From Bradyrhizobiaceae bacterium (GTDB lineage: Bacteria; Pseudomonadota; Alphaproteobacteria; Rhizobiales; Xanthobacteraceae): a DNA stretch of 64,000 nt. Below are positions 56,791-64,000 of the stretch, one piece after another. Below the pieces are notes generated by a model. The model searched no databases. It saw nothing but the letters and a program-made list of their open reading frames with translations, and was not told the origin of the DNA. The translations under genes were made by a program, and so were the position numbers. How positions within the stretch are numbered: position 1 is the first letter of the stretch; each line of letters starts with the position of its first letter. The stretch spans positions 1 to 64,000 of the forward strand of contig CANKHA010000001.1 in NCBI GenBank assembly GCA_947481685.1, written 5' to 3'.

Positions 56791-57417
56791 ATGTTCTTGA
56801 TCATCGCCATCGATGGGCCTGCAGCTTCCGGCAAAGGCACGCTCGCAAAAAAACTTGCGGCGCAATTCGGGCTGCGCCATCTCGACACCGGTCTGCTCTA
56901 TCGCGCGGTGGCGAAGACGTTGATGGATGCAGGCCAGCCGCTCAGCGATGTCGCAAAGGCCACGGCGGCTGCCCGTTCGCTCGATCCCTCGCGCTTCGAT
57001 GACGCGCTGAAAAGCCGCGCGGTCGGCGAAGCGGCGTCCATCCTGTCCGCCATTCCCGAAGTGCGCACGGTGCTTGTCACCTTCCAGCGCCAGTTCGCCG
57101 CGACGCCGCCGGGCGCCGTGATAGATGGCCGCGATATCGGCACCGTGATCTGTCCCGATGCGCCGGTAAAGATTTTTGTCACCGCATCTCCACAGGTGCG
57201 CGCCCAGCGTCGTGCGAAGGAATTCGCGGCGCAAGGCCAGGCGGTGGACGAGGCGGCGGTTCTGGCCGACATTCTCGCGCGCGACGAACGCGACACGACG
57301 CGCAAGGTGGCGCCGATGAAGCAGGCGGCCGATGCGCATCTGCTCGATACCACGCACATGGACATCGACGCGGCTTTTCGGGCTGCAGTTGAACTGGTCG
57401 AGCGTTCGCGACGCTGA
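56791..57417 (+). CDS. cmk: Cytidylate kinase
   Basis: A 208-residue nucleoside monophosphate kinase that phosphorylates CMP and dCMP. The P-loop [19 protein letters not shown] spans residues 5-23, followed by [12 protein letters not shown] and [19 protein letters not shown] 56791. Its stop touches the convergent glycosyltransferase stop. The aroA-cmk-rpsA order is conserved in many bacteria; here aroA and cmk are separated by ahpD-ahpC. Confidence 0.95.
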   Translation: MFLIIAIDGPAASGKGTLAKKLAAQFGLRHLDTGLLYRAVAKTLMDAGQPLSDVAKATAAARSLDPSRFDDALKSRAVGEAASILSAIPEVRTVLVTFQRQFAATPPGAVIDGRDIGTVICPDAPVKIFVTASPQVRAQRRAKEFAAQGQAVDEAAVLADILARDERDTTRKVAPMKQAADAHLLDTTHMDIDAAFRAAVELVERSRR

Positions 57418-58929
57418 TTACTTGGTGCAGGGGCCGAGCGGCGCGATCGGTTGCTGACGGCCTGCCAGCGTGAACACCGCATATTTGCGTGTTGAGTTCG
57501 GACCGGGCTGGATGGTCAGGCGGGGCTGCGCGGTCACATGTGCATAGAAGCGCTGCAGCCTCGGAACCGACGGGCATGCGCTGATCAACAGCACCGGCTC
57601 TTTCGCGGTGTTGTCCAGGGCTTGCGTGATGTCGAACTGGCTGCGTGCTTCGGTGCTGCGCGGCCACGACACCACCGTGAGGGGTTCGTTGCGCAGATAG
57701 TACGTCAGCGCGGCGAGTTCGGAGCGGCCTTCCGCGGCAACCGTCGGCGCATTCGCTTCGCGCGCCAGCCGCGCCGTGTTATCGGCGAGTGCGCGCCAGC
57801 CCAAAGTTCGTTCGTAGATGTCGCGGTTGCGGCCGAGCGCCGCGATGCTGATGCGGTCTGCATAGGCGTCTGCCACCAGCAGAACGGCTTGCACCAATAC
57901 GCCGACGGAGAGCGCCGCGACGATCCATACCCGATGGCCCATGCGCAGCCACCATGCAACGACCAGAATCGTCATCGACAGCGCGCCCGGCGCCGCCCAA
58001 TTCGCATTGGCGCCGCGAAAGAATGATAGCGCCAGCACAAGCAGGAGGGGGGGCAGCGCGAAGGCCAGCATCAGCTTGTCCTGACGGCTCACTTTGCCGC
58101 GCAAGGCCTGCACAACGACCATCAGGAAAGCCGCAAAAATCAGGGGGCCGGCCACCGCGAATTGCGAGCCGATGAATTCAGCGGCTTCCAGGGGGCGAAA
58201 ACGAAAGCCGTTGCCGGAGATGTTTTCGCCAGTGTGTTTCAGCGTGGCGAACTGATGCGCGAAGTTCCAGTAAATATTCGGCGACAGGATCAGAAGCGCG
58301 AGCGCAAAGGCGATCCAGGTTTGCGGGCGGAGGAGCACAGCGCGTGCGTCACGGTCCACCCATGCCGCACCGGCGATGCCCAAAGCGAAATAGAGCATGG
58401 CGTATTTCGCCAGCAGCCCGAAGCCGAGTGAAACTCCCAGTAGCGTGGCCCAGCGCCAGTCCGGCCGTGCCAGCAGCTTCAGATAGGCAAACAATGCCAG
58501 CGCCCAGAAAAACAGGAGCGGCACATCGGTCGAAATGATGCGGGTTGAGAACGACACACCGGTGAGCAGCGCCACCAGCAAGGCCGACCAGAAGGCGGCC
58601 TGTTTGCCATAAAGCTCATTGGCGATCGCATATACGACCAGGCTGGTGCCGCAATAAAACAGCGGCGAGGCAAGGCGCACACAGGCTTCGCTGCTGCCGC
58701 AGACCTGATCCGAGGCTGCGATGATCCATGCGAGCAGCGGTGGTTTGGAGAAATATCCGAAGGCGAGTTCGCGCGACCAAACCCAGTACTGCGCTTCGTC
58801 GAAGAACAGATCGACCACCGAGAGGTGCAGGCCGATGATGCGCAGCACTGTGAGCGCGAGCAGAATGGCCAGCAACAGCGGTAGACCGGGCGCAGTCCAG
58901 CTTGTGGAAGAACCAGCAGGAGATGTCAT
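57418..58929 (-). CDS. GT39/ArnT-like membrane glycosyltransferase
   Basis: 503 residues with about ten transmembrane helices. The first periplasmic loop has FFDEAQYWVWSRELAFGYFSKPPLLAWII, the acidic DE motif characteristic of PMT_2/ArnT-type enzymes that use polyprenyl-phosphate sugars. The C-terminal periplasmic domain (about 400-503) is hydrophilic. It probably glycosylates a lipid or envelope polymer. ATG 58929 overlaps the PAP2 stop (ATGA), so the two act from one coupled mRNA; a lipid A modification role is plausible but unproved. Confidence 0.85.
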   Translation of the reverse strand: MTSPAGSSTSWTAPGLPLLLAILLALTVLRIIGLHLSVVDLFFDEAQYWVWSRELAFGYFSKPPLLAWIIAASDQVCGSSEACVRLASPLFYCGTSLVVYAIANELYGKQAAFWSALLVALLTGVSFSTRIISTDVPLLFFWALALFAYLKLLARPDWRWATLLGVSLGFGLLAKYAMLYFALGIAGAAWVDRDARAVLLRPQTWIAFALALLILSPNIYWNFAHQFATLKHTGENISGNGFRFRPLEAAEFIGSQFAVAGPLIFAAFLMVVVQALRGKVSRQDKLMLAFALPPLLLVLALSFFRGANANWAAPGALSMTILVVAWWLRMGHRVWIVAALSVGVLVQAVLLVADAYADRISIAALGRNRDIYERTLGWRALADNTARLAREANAPTVAAEGRSELAALTYYLRNEPLTVVSWPRSTEARSQFDITQALDNTAKEPVLLISACPSVPRLQRFYAHVTAQPRLTIQPGPNSTRKYAVFTLAGRQQPIAPLGPCTK

Positions 58930-59603
58930 TCGGTCACCGGCGCCTTCCGCCGCCAACGGAAGACCAGGTAATGCGTGGCGGAGATCATGATCAACATCAT
59001 CAGCACGGCGAGCAGCACATCGGAGAAAAAATGTCCGCCGGCCGCCATGCGCGAGACCGAGATCACCACTGTGAAGATTGCGGCACCGGCGAAAGCCACG
59101 ATGCTCCATGGGGCCGGGGCAAGCATGGCAGGCGCGAACATCCAGGCGGCAGCGGAGGCCTCTCCGGACACGAACGAGCAGTTGCGGTCGCAGGCGCCAC
59201 CCGGGTTCCACCAATTCACATAAGCTTTGTCGCCGCCAAACTCAGTGACGTGCACCGGCCGGGGCCGGTGCCAGTGTTCCTTGAGGATCCCGTTGACGAG
59301 CAGGCCGGGGCCGAGGGCGAGGGTGCTGACCAGAAAGAGCACCACCCGGCCGGGAATGATCCGGTTCGGCCGGCGCAGCAGGCGGGTCGCAATCGCAGCG
59401 ATCACGGCGCTGGCGCAGGCCACCAGCGAGATCAGCCCGTTGTCACGGATTTTGCCGACGTAAGGGTTCAGCGCCGCCAGGAACTTGTGCTGGGCAGGGT
59501 CATAAAACAGCCCTGCCAACTGCAGATCGAGCGGCATGCCCGCAGCCATGGCCAGCGTCGCGAGGGCTGCAATACCGGCCAAAGTTCCAATGATCACCCG
59601 CAA
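58926..59603 (-). CDS. PAP2-family membrane phosphatase
   Basis: A 225-residue membrane protein with about five helices. The acid-phosphatase signatures are KEHWHRPRP (KX6RP), FVSGEASA (second motif, with Glu in place of the usual His of PSGH) and SRMAAGGHFFSD (SRX5HX3D with the nucleophilic His). Such enzymes dephosphorylate lipid A, undecaprenyl diphosphate or phosphatidate. Coupled to a GT39-type glycosyltransferase, so a joint lipid or lipid A modification is the likeliest role. Confidence 0.85.
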   Translation of the reverse strand: MRVIIGTLAGIAALATLAMAAGMPLDLQLAGLFYDPAQHKFLAALNPYVGKIRDNGLISLVACASAVIAAIATRLLRRPNRIIPGRVVLFLVSTLALGPGLLVNGILKEHWHRPRPVHVTEFGGDKAYVNWWNPGGACDRNCSFVSGEASAAAWMFAPAMLAPAPWSIVAFAGAAIFTVVISVSRMAAGGHFFSDVLLAVLMMLIMISATHYLVFRWRRKAPVTE

Positions 59604-59910
59604 CGAACGGCTCCCTGCCGGAAAAGCGGGTGCATATAAGGCCCAAGCGCGCGATCGGCAAAATGAGGTGCGGGCGTTGCGCCCTTGTTGCGTCCCTTGG
59701 GCCGGGTCTCGTGCCGAGAACCTGGGCCGCGCCGGCCGCGGGTTTCCCTTGCCGGGAGCCCCTCATTTGGCTATATCCCCGGCCATCCGGACCGCCATCG
59801 ACGTGATCAGGCTGCCCGAGCCGGGGTGAAGGCCACACAGGCCTTTGTTTCGGAGCATCTTGCTCCCTCCTGCTCCGCTGCCGCTTGGCTGCCCGGATAA
59901 AACTCGTCCC
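59604..59910. other. Intergenic region upstream of the rpsA leader structure
   Basis: No gene is seen. It presumably holds the divergent promoters for PAP2-GT39 and rpsA. A small AAGGCC-ACACA-GGCCTT hairpin followed by TGTTT (59829-59850) and a GGAGCA/TGCTCC hairpin (59852-59866) look like an attenuator pair in the rpsA leader. Confidence 0.4.
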
Positions 59911-59990
59911 GACCGTTCGGTTAATCGGGCCGGCCCGCCGGAAATTCCGGCGGCAGTCGAGGGTCTACGGGGCCCTCGGCCCGAACGGTC
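59911..59990 (+). ncRNA. Predicted three-way-junction leader RNA upstream of rpsA
   Basis: GACCGTTCGG (59911-59920) is perfectly complementary to CCGAACGGTC (59981-59990) and closes an 80-nt unit. Inside are two hairpins: CCGCCGG / CCGGCGG with an AAATT loop (59935-59953) and CGAGGG / CCCTCG (59958-59978). The unit ends 40 nt before the rpsA Shine-Dalgarno. Ribosomal protein S1 is autoregulated through a structured leader in E. coli; this may be the alphaproteobacterial counterpart. I do not recognise it as a named RNA family. Confidence 0.55.
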
Positions 59991-60039
59991 AAGGGGACGG
60001 CATGCAACACAAGCCGCCGGTCGCCCGTCAGGAGAATAC

Positions 60040-61755
60040 ATGGTCGCCACACAAACTGCCGCGCCTTCGCGCGAAGACTTTGCTGCAATGCTCGATGAAT
60101 CCTTCGCGAGCGGAAACCTGCAGGAAGGTGCCGTCATCAAGGGTACCGTTGTCGGTATCGAAAAAGATCTCGCCGTCATCGACGTCGGGCTGAAGACCGA
60201 AGGCCGGGTAGCGTTGCGAGAATTCGCCGCTCCAGGCCGGCCAAACGAAATCAAGATTGGCGACATCGTCGAAGTCTATCTTGAGCGCGTCGAGAATGCG
60301 CTCGGTGAGGCGGTGCTCTCCCGCGACAAGGCCCGTCGTGAAGAAAGCTGGGGCAAGCTCGAGACCGCATTCAAGAACAACGAAAAGGTCTCAGGCGTCA
60401 TCTTCAATCAGGTCAAGGGTGGTTTCACCGTCGATCTCGACGGCGCCGTCGCCTTCCTGCCGCGCTCGCAGGTCGATATCCGTCCGATCCGCGACGTCGG
60501 CCCGCTGATGAATCAGCAGCAGCCGTTCCAGATCCTGAAAATGGATCGCCGCCGCGGCAACATTGTCGTGTCCCGCCGCACCGTGCTGGAAGAAACCCGC
60601 GCCGAGCAGCGTCAGGAACTGGTGCAAAACCTCGAAGAGGGTCAGGTCATTGACGGCGTCGTCAAGAACATCACCGATTACGGTGCGTTCGTTGATCTCG
60701 GCGGCATCGACGGCCTGTTGCACGTCACCGACATCGCGTGGCGCCGCGTCAATCACCCGACCGAAGTGCTCAACATCGGTCAGCAGGTGAAGGTCAAGAT
60801 CATCAAGATCAACCACGAGACGCACCGCATTTCGCTGGGAATGAAACAACTGCTGGACGATCCGTGGCAGGGCATCGAAGCCAAGTATCCGGTCGAAATG
60901 CGCATGAAGGGCCGCGTCACCAACATCACCGACTACGGCGCGTTTGTGGAACTGGAGCCGGGCATCGAAGGCCTGATCCACGTTTCGGAAATGTCCTGGA
61001 CCAAGAAAAACGTTCACCCGGGCAAGATCGTCTCGACCTCACAGGAAGTCGAAGTCCAGGTGCTCGAGGTGGATCCGGTCAAGCGTCGCATTTCGCTCGG
61101 CCTCAAGCAGACCATGCGCAATCCATGGGAAGTTTTCGTCGAGAAGTATCCGGCGGGAACGATCGTGGAAGGCGAGGTCAAGAACAAGACCGAGTTCGGC
61201 CTCTTCCTAGGCCTCGACGGCGACGTCGATGGCATGGTGCATCTGTCGGATCTGGACTGGAAGCGTCCGGGCGAGCAGGTGATCGAAGAGTACAAGAAGG
61301 GCGACAAGGTCCAGGCGCAGGTGCTCGACGTCGATGTCGAGAAGGAGCGTATTTCCCTTGGCATCAAGCAGCTCTCAGAGGGCGGCGATCCGATGGAAGC
61401 TCCGAGCGCGTCGGACCTGAAGAAGGGTTCGGTGGTTACCTGCGAAGTCACCGAGGTCAAGGATTCCGGCCTCGAAGTGAGCATCGTCGGCACCGACCTC
61501 AATGCCTTCGTCAAGCGCATTGAACTGTCGCGAGACCGTGCCGAGCAACGCTCGGAACGTTTCACCGTCGGTCAGAAGTTCGACGGCCGCGTGACCCAGT
61601 TCGACCGCAAGACCGGCAAGGTCGCGGTGTCGATCAAGGCGCTCGAAGTGGCGGAAGAGAAGGAAGCCATCGCTCAGTACGGCTCCTCGGACTCCGGCGC
61701 ATCGCTCGGCGATATTCTCGGTGCTGCGCTCAAACAGCGTGCCGAGAAGGAATAA
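60040..61755 (+). CDS. rpsA: 30S ribosomal protein S1
   Basis: A 571-residue protein with six S1 (OB-fold) domains; GVVKNITDYGAFVDLGGIDGLLHVTDIAW and GRVTNITDYGAFVELEPGIEGLIHVSEMSW mark domains 3 and 4. It binds mRNA at the 30S platform and is essential for initiation on structured messages. ATG 60040 follows AGGAG. The in-frame upstream extension covers the leader structure and is rejected. A strong terminator follows the stop. Confidence 0.97.
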   Translation: MVATQTAAPSREDFAAMLDESFASGNLQEGAVIKGTVVGIEKDLAVIDVGLKTEGRVALREFAAPGRPNEIKIGDIVEVYLERVENALGEAVLSRDKARREESWGKLETAFKNNEKVSGVIFNQVKGGFTVDLDGAVAFLPRSQVDIRPIRDVGPLMNQQQPFQILKMDRRRGNIVVSRRTVLEETRAEQRQELVQNLEEGQVIDGVVKNITDYGAFVDLGGIDGLLHVTDIAWRRVNHPTEVLNIGQQVKVKIIKINHETHRISLGMKQLLDDPWQGIEAKYPVEMRMKGRVTNITDYGAFVELEPGIEGLIHVSEMSWTKKNVHPGKIVSTSQEVEVQVLEVDPVKRRISLGLKQTMRNPWEVFVEKYPAGTIVEGEVKNKTEFGLFLGLDGDVDGMVHLSDLDWKRPGEQVIEEYKKGDKVQAQVLDVDVEKERISLGIKQLSEGGDPMEAPSASDLKKGSVVTCEVTEVKDSGLEVSIVGTDLNAFVKRIELSRDRAEQRSERFTVGQKFDGRVTQFDRKTGKVAVSIKALEVAEEKEAIAQYGSSDSGASLGDILGAALKQRAEKE

Positions 61756-61762
61756 CTCGATC

Positions 61763-61797
61763 AGTGGCGCCGCTTCGGCGGCGCCACTTTCTTTCTT
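61763..61797 (+). terminator. Rho-independent terminator of rpsA
   Basis: AGTGGCGCCGC (61763-61773), a TTCG tetraloop and GCGGCGCCACT (61778-61788) form a perfect 11-bp stem, followed by TTCTTTCTT. It starts 7 bp after the rpsA stop. Confidence 0.95.
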
Positions 61798-61877
61798 CCT
61801 TACAAATAATTGAAAATTTGCTGGCCTGTGCGCCATTGACCGCGACGCGCACCGAGGTACTGTCCTGCCCGAATCTC

Positions 61878-61929
61878 TGCGCATGATCCGGCGAAGTGGG
61901 AACCGGTTCGCCGACCAGATTATGCGCAA
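61878..61929. repeat. GCGCATGATC rhizobial palindrome upstream of sppA
   Basis: TGCGCATGATC is mirrored by GATTATGCGCA with one mismatch. Inside, CGGCGAA pairs with TTCGCCG around GTGGGAACCGG. Related by its arms to 38526-38573 and by its GGGAACCGGTT centre to the 72-bp repeats. Confidence 0.75.
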
Positions 61930-61959
61930 AGCTAACAAGTAGCGGAGCAACGTCCCCCC

Positions 61960-62940
61960 ATGTCGCTCGACGCCGACTACATCGTTGACCGCCGCCGGAT
62001 GCGGCGCAAACTGACCTACTGGCGCATCTTCGCTGTCGTGCTTTTGGCGCTCGCTGTCGTGGGTGCGGCATGGGCGATCCGTTCGCCGACCGGGTTTGCC
62101 TCCGGCCCCGGTCCTTACATCGCGCGGATCACCATCGATGGCCTGATCCGCAGCGACCGCGATCGGGTGGAAGCGCTTGAGCGGCTCGGACGCTCTTCCA
62201 CTGCCCGTGCGGTTATCGTCCATATCAACAGCCCGGGCGGTACCACCGGCGGCTCCGAGGAATTGTTCGACGCGCTCAAGGCGCTGAAGGACAAGAAGCC
62301 GATGGTCGTGGTGATCGATGGATTGGCCGCTTCCGGCGGCTACATCGCCGCCATGTCATCGGATTACATCATCGCGCAAAGCTCGTCGCTGGTCGGCTCG
62401 ATCGGCGTGTTGTTCCAATATCCTGACTTCTCGACGTTGCTGAAAACCGTCGGAGTTAAGGTCGAAGAGGTCAAATCGACGCCCCTGAAAGCCGCGCCGA
62501 GCGTATTCGAGCCAACCACCCCGGAAGCCCGCGCGGCGATTGAAGCCATCGTGATGGATTCCTATGACTGGTTCAAAGGTCTGGTCCGCGACAATCGCAA
62601 GCTAGAAGGCGAGGGTCTGGCGCGTGTCGTTGACGGCCGTGTCTTCACCGGCCGCCAGGCCATCGGTTTGAAGCTGATCGACGAGATTGGCGACGAAAAA
62701 CAGGCGATCGCCTGGCTGGCCAAGGAAAAGAACGTCGATCCCAAGCTCCGGGTGCGCAAGTATGACCTGGAACCCCGCTTCAGCGACCTGCCGTTTCTCC
62801 ATGTGGCAACGGCTACCGTGCTCGATGCGGTGGGCCTGAGTGCCTGGGCCAAGCGGATTGAGACCTTGGGTGCAGTGCGGGCGATCGACAGACTCAATCT
62901 TGACGGTCTCTTGGCGCTTTGGCGCCCTTCAATCAATTGA
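61960..62940 (+). CDS. sppA: Signal peptide peptidase SppA
   Basis: A 326-residue membrane-anchored serine protease (S49) with one N-terminal helix (IFAVVLLALAVVGAAWAI). The catalytic Ser125 is in GLAASGGYIAAM and the general-base Lys177 in VKSTPLKAA; the 52-residue Ser-Lys spacing matches the short Gram-positive-type SppA. It degrades cleaved signal peptides in the membrane. ATG 61960. ihfB follows 86 bp downstream. Confidence 0.93.
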   Translation: MSLDADYIVDRRRMRRKLTYWRIFAVVLLALAVVGAAWAIRSPTGFASGPGPYIARITIDGLIRSDRDRVEALERLGRSSTARAVIVHINSPGGTTGGSEELFDALKALKDKKPMVVVIDGLAASGGYIAAMSSDYIIAQSSSLVGSIGVLFQYPDFSTLLKTVGVKVEEVKSTPLKAAPSVFEPTTPEARAAIEAIVMDSYDWFKGLVRDNRKLEGEGLARVVDGRVFTGRQAIGLKLIDEIGDEKQAIAWLAKEKNVDPKLRVRKYDLEPRFSDLPFLHVATATVLDAVGLSAWAKRIETLGAVRAIDRLNLDGLLALWRPSIN

Positions 62941-63026
62941 GTGGCACGAACATGCGTAGCTGCTATCATTATGGCAGCTATCTGTTGGGATAGTGTCATC
63001 CTTGAAGCTGGTGGGCGATATTTCAG

Positions 63027-63317
63027 ATGATCAAATCGGAACTCGTGCAACGGATCGCGTCGCAAAATCCGCACCTCTATCAGCGCGACGTGGAAAACAT
63101 CGTCAACGCTATCCTCGGTGAAATCATCGGCGCCATGGCAAAGGGAGACCGCGTTGAGTTGCGCGGCTTCGGCGCCTTCTCGGTGAAAAACCGCCCCGCA
63201 CGCACGGGCCGCAACCCGCGCACCGGCGCGCATGTGTCGGTCGAGAAGAAGAGCGTTCCGTTCTTCAAAACCGGCAAGGAAATGCGCGAGCGGCTCAACC
63301 GGGACGACGCTGGCTAA
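63027..63317 (+). CDS. ihfB: Integration host factor beta subunit
   Basis: A 96-residue HU/IHF-fold DNA-bending protein: [17 protein letters not shown], then [28 protein letters not shown] with the beta-arm Pro that intercalates DNA, and [15 protein letters not shown]. It acts with IhfA in sigma-54 promoter architecture and recombination. The presence of rpoN in the same window fits that partnership. Confidence 0.95.
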   Translation: MIKSELVQRIASQNPHLYQRDVENIVNAILGEIIGAMAKGDRVELRGFGAFSVKNRPARTGRNPRTGAHVSVEKKSVPFFKTGKEMRERLNRDDAG

Positions 63318-63383
63318 ACGCGTTCTCGCTCCTTATCTCAGTCACGGCTGGTCCGCAGCGGATCGCCCCTAGGAGCTTTTCCG

Positions 63384-63758
63384 ATGATCCGCAAGGTAGT
63401 CACGGCCATCGTTCTTGTGCCGCTTGCCGCCATCATCATCGCCTTCGCGGTTGCCAACCGGCAAACGGTCACGGTGTCCTTCGACCCGTTTGACGCCGTC
63501 CAGCCGGCCTATGCGGCGACGCTGCCGCTGTTCGTGCTGATCTTCATCCTGGTTATTCTTGGCGTGGCGATGGGCGGGTTCGCCACATGGCTGAGGCAGG
63601 CCCGCTGGGCCTGGGCCGCGCGGCGGGCGGAAAAAGAAAATCACGAACTGCGGCTGGAACTCGACAAGGTCCGGCACGACGTCGCAACCACCCAGCTCCC
63701 CCGCCTGTCGGCGCCTTATGTCGGCGCGCCTTCCCAGCTGCGCTCGCCCGCCGAATAG
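63384..63758 (+). CDS. LapA-domain (DUF1049) membrane protein
   Basis: A 124-residue inner-membrane protein with two helices (VTAIVLVPLAAIIIAFAVANR and LPLFVLIFILVILGVAMGGFATWL), followed by a cytosolic coiled coil (RRAEKENHELRLELDKVRHDV). The AVANRQTVTVSFDP segment is typical of LapA/YciS proteins, which in E. coli take part in LPS assembly control. AGGAG precedes ATG 63384. Confidence 0.85.
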   Translation: MIRKVVTAIVLVPLAAIIIAFAVANRQTVTVSFDPFDAVQPAYAATLPLFVLIFILVILGVAMGGFATWLRQARWAWAARRAEKENHELRLELDKVRHDVATTQLPRLSAPYVGAPSQLRSPAE

Positions 63759-63843
63759 GCCGGTTTCGCGCAGGCCCTGCGGGACAAGACAAAACGCCCC
63801 AACCGGGTTAGAACCCCGATCTGTCAGGACGAATGTGGAAAAT

Positions 63844-64000
63844 ATGCCTTTGCTGGTGAAAATATGCGGCCTGAAGACCCCGGAAGCGCTCGATGTGGCG
63901 CTGGATGCGGGCGCGGATCAGGTCGGCTTCGTGTTCTTTGGGCCGTCGCCGCGGAACCTCGGTCACGGGGCCGCGCGGGCGTTCGGTGAGCGGGTCAAGG
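63844..64000 (+). CDS. trpF: Phosphoribosylanthranilate isomerase (partial, runs off window)
   Basis: The first 52 residues of a TIM-barrel tryptophan-pathway enzyme: LLVKICGLKTPEALDVALDAGADQVGFVFFGPSPRNL contains the catalytic Cys in KICG and the FVFFGPSPR signature. ATG 63844. The rest lies beyond the window, where trpB and trpA would be expected. Confidence 0.92.
   Translation, partial: MPLLVKICGLKTPEALDVALDAGADQVGFVFFGPSPRNLGHGAARAFGERVK

Overview
The window reads as a chromosomal segment of a GC-rich alphaproteobacterium of the order Hyphomicrobiales, most like the Bradyrhizobiaceae/Xanthobacteraceae. The grounds are gene order (hrcA-grpE/dnaKJ-pmtA; lptC-lptA-lptB-rpoN-ptsN; aroA-cmk-rpsA-sppA-ihfB-lapA-trpF), alphaproteobacterial families (FYDLN-acid protein, DUF1150, HrcA together with RpoH-type promoters), and rhizobial-style intergenic palindromes. 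This is inference from remembered families; no search was run. Nearly all of the window is coding and most of it is housekeeping.

Layout. 1-6000: the end of an IS5-family element abuts uup (ABC-F ATPase), followed by two tandem tripartite-tricarboxylate (TctC/Bug) binding proteins and a bicupin protein. 6100-12500: gshB-yraN-rsmI, an LpoA-like lipoprotein, and rph-rdgB-hemW. 12600-25300: heat-shock and folding genes hrcA, grpE, dnaK, dnaJ, interrupted by a minus-strand GtrA/flavoenzyme/GT-C set, then pmtA, an FMN reductase, pyrF and dapB. 25300-33100: gpmI, a class A beta-lactamase, an Ada-like methyltransferase, nth, an EI24 membrane protein, a YiiX-like peptidase and a flavin amine oxidase. 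33100-39100: translation genes pheT, pheS, rplT, rpmI and infC. 39350-45300: glycosyltransferase, alpha/beta hydrolase, queG, GST, uppP and an NDUFA9-like reductase. 45390-46512: tRNA-Leu followed by a collapsed integration site. 46700-53500: rnd, the LPS transport genes lptCAB, rpoN, ptsN, DUF1150-hsp20 and tRNA-Ala. 53500-64000: FYDLN protein, aroA, ahpD-ahpC, cmk, a GT39/PAP2 pair, rpsA, sppA, ihfB, lapA and the start of trpF.

Translational coupling by 1-4 nt overlaps is frequent: yraN/gshB, rph/rdgB, gtrA/flavoenzyme, pheS/membrane protein/pheT, lptC/lptA and PAP2/GT39. RpoH-type promoters are visible in front of dnaK and hsp20. infC appears to start at AUU behind a strong Shine-Dalgarno.

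I do not see a complete novel defence or metabolic system. The most unusual signals are small: a two-hairpin intergenic element present twice with different sequence but the same pairing scheme; a predicted three-way-junction RNA in the rpsA leader; a scar where a tRNA-Leu integrase and a surface-protein gene are both truncated at one junction; a membrane glycosyltransferase gene carrying an in-frame ochre codon; and an AhpD that lacks one of its two catalytic cysteines.
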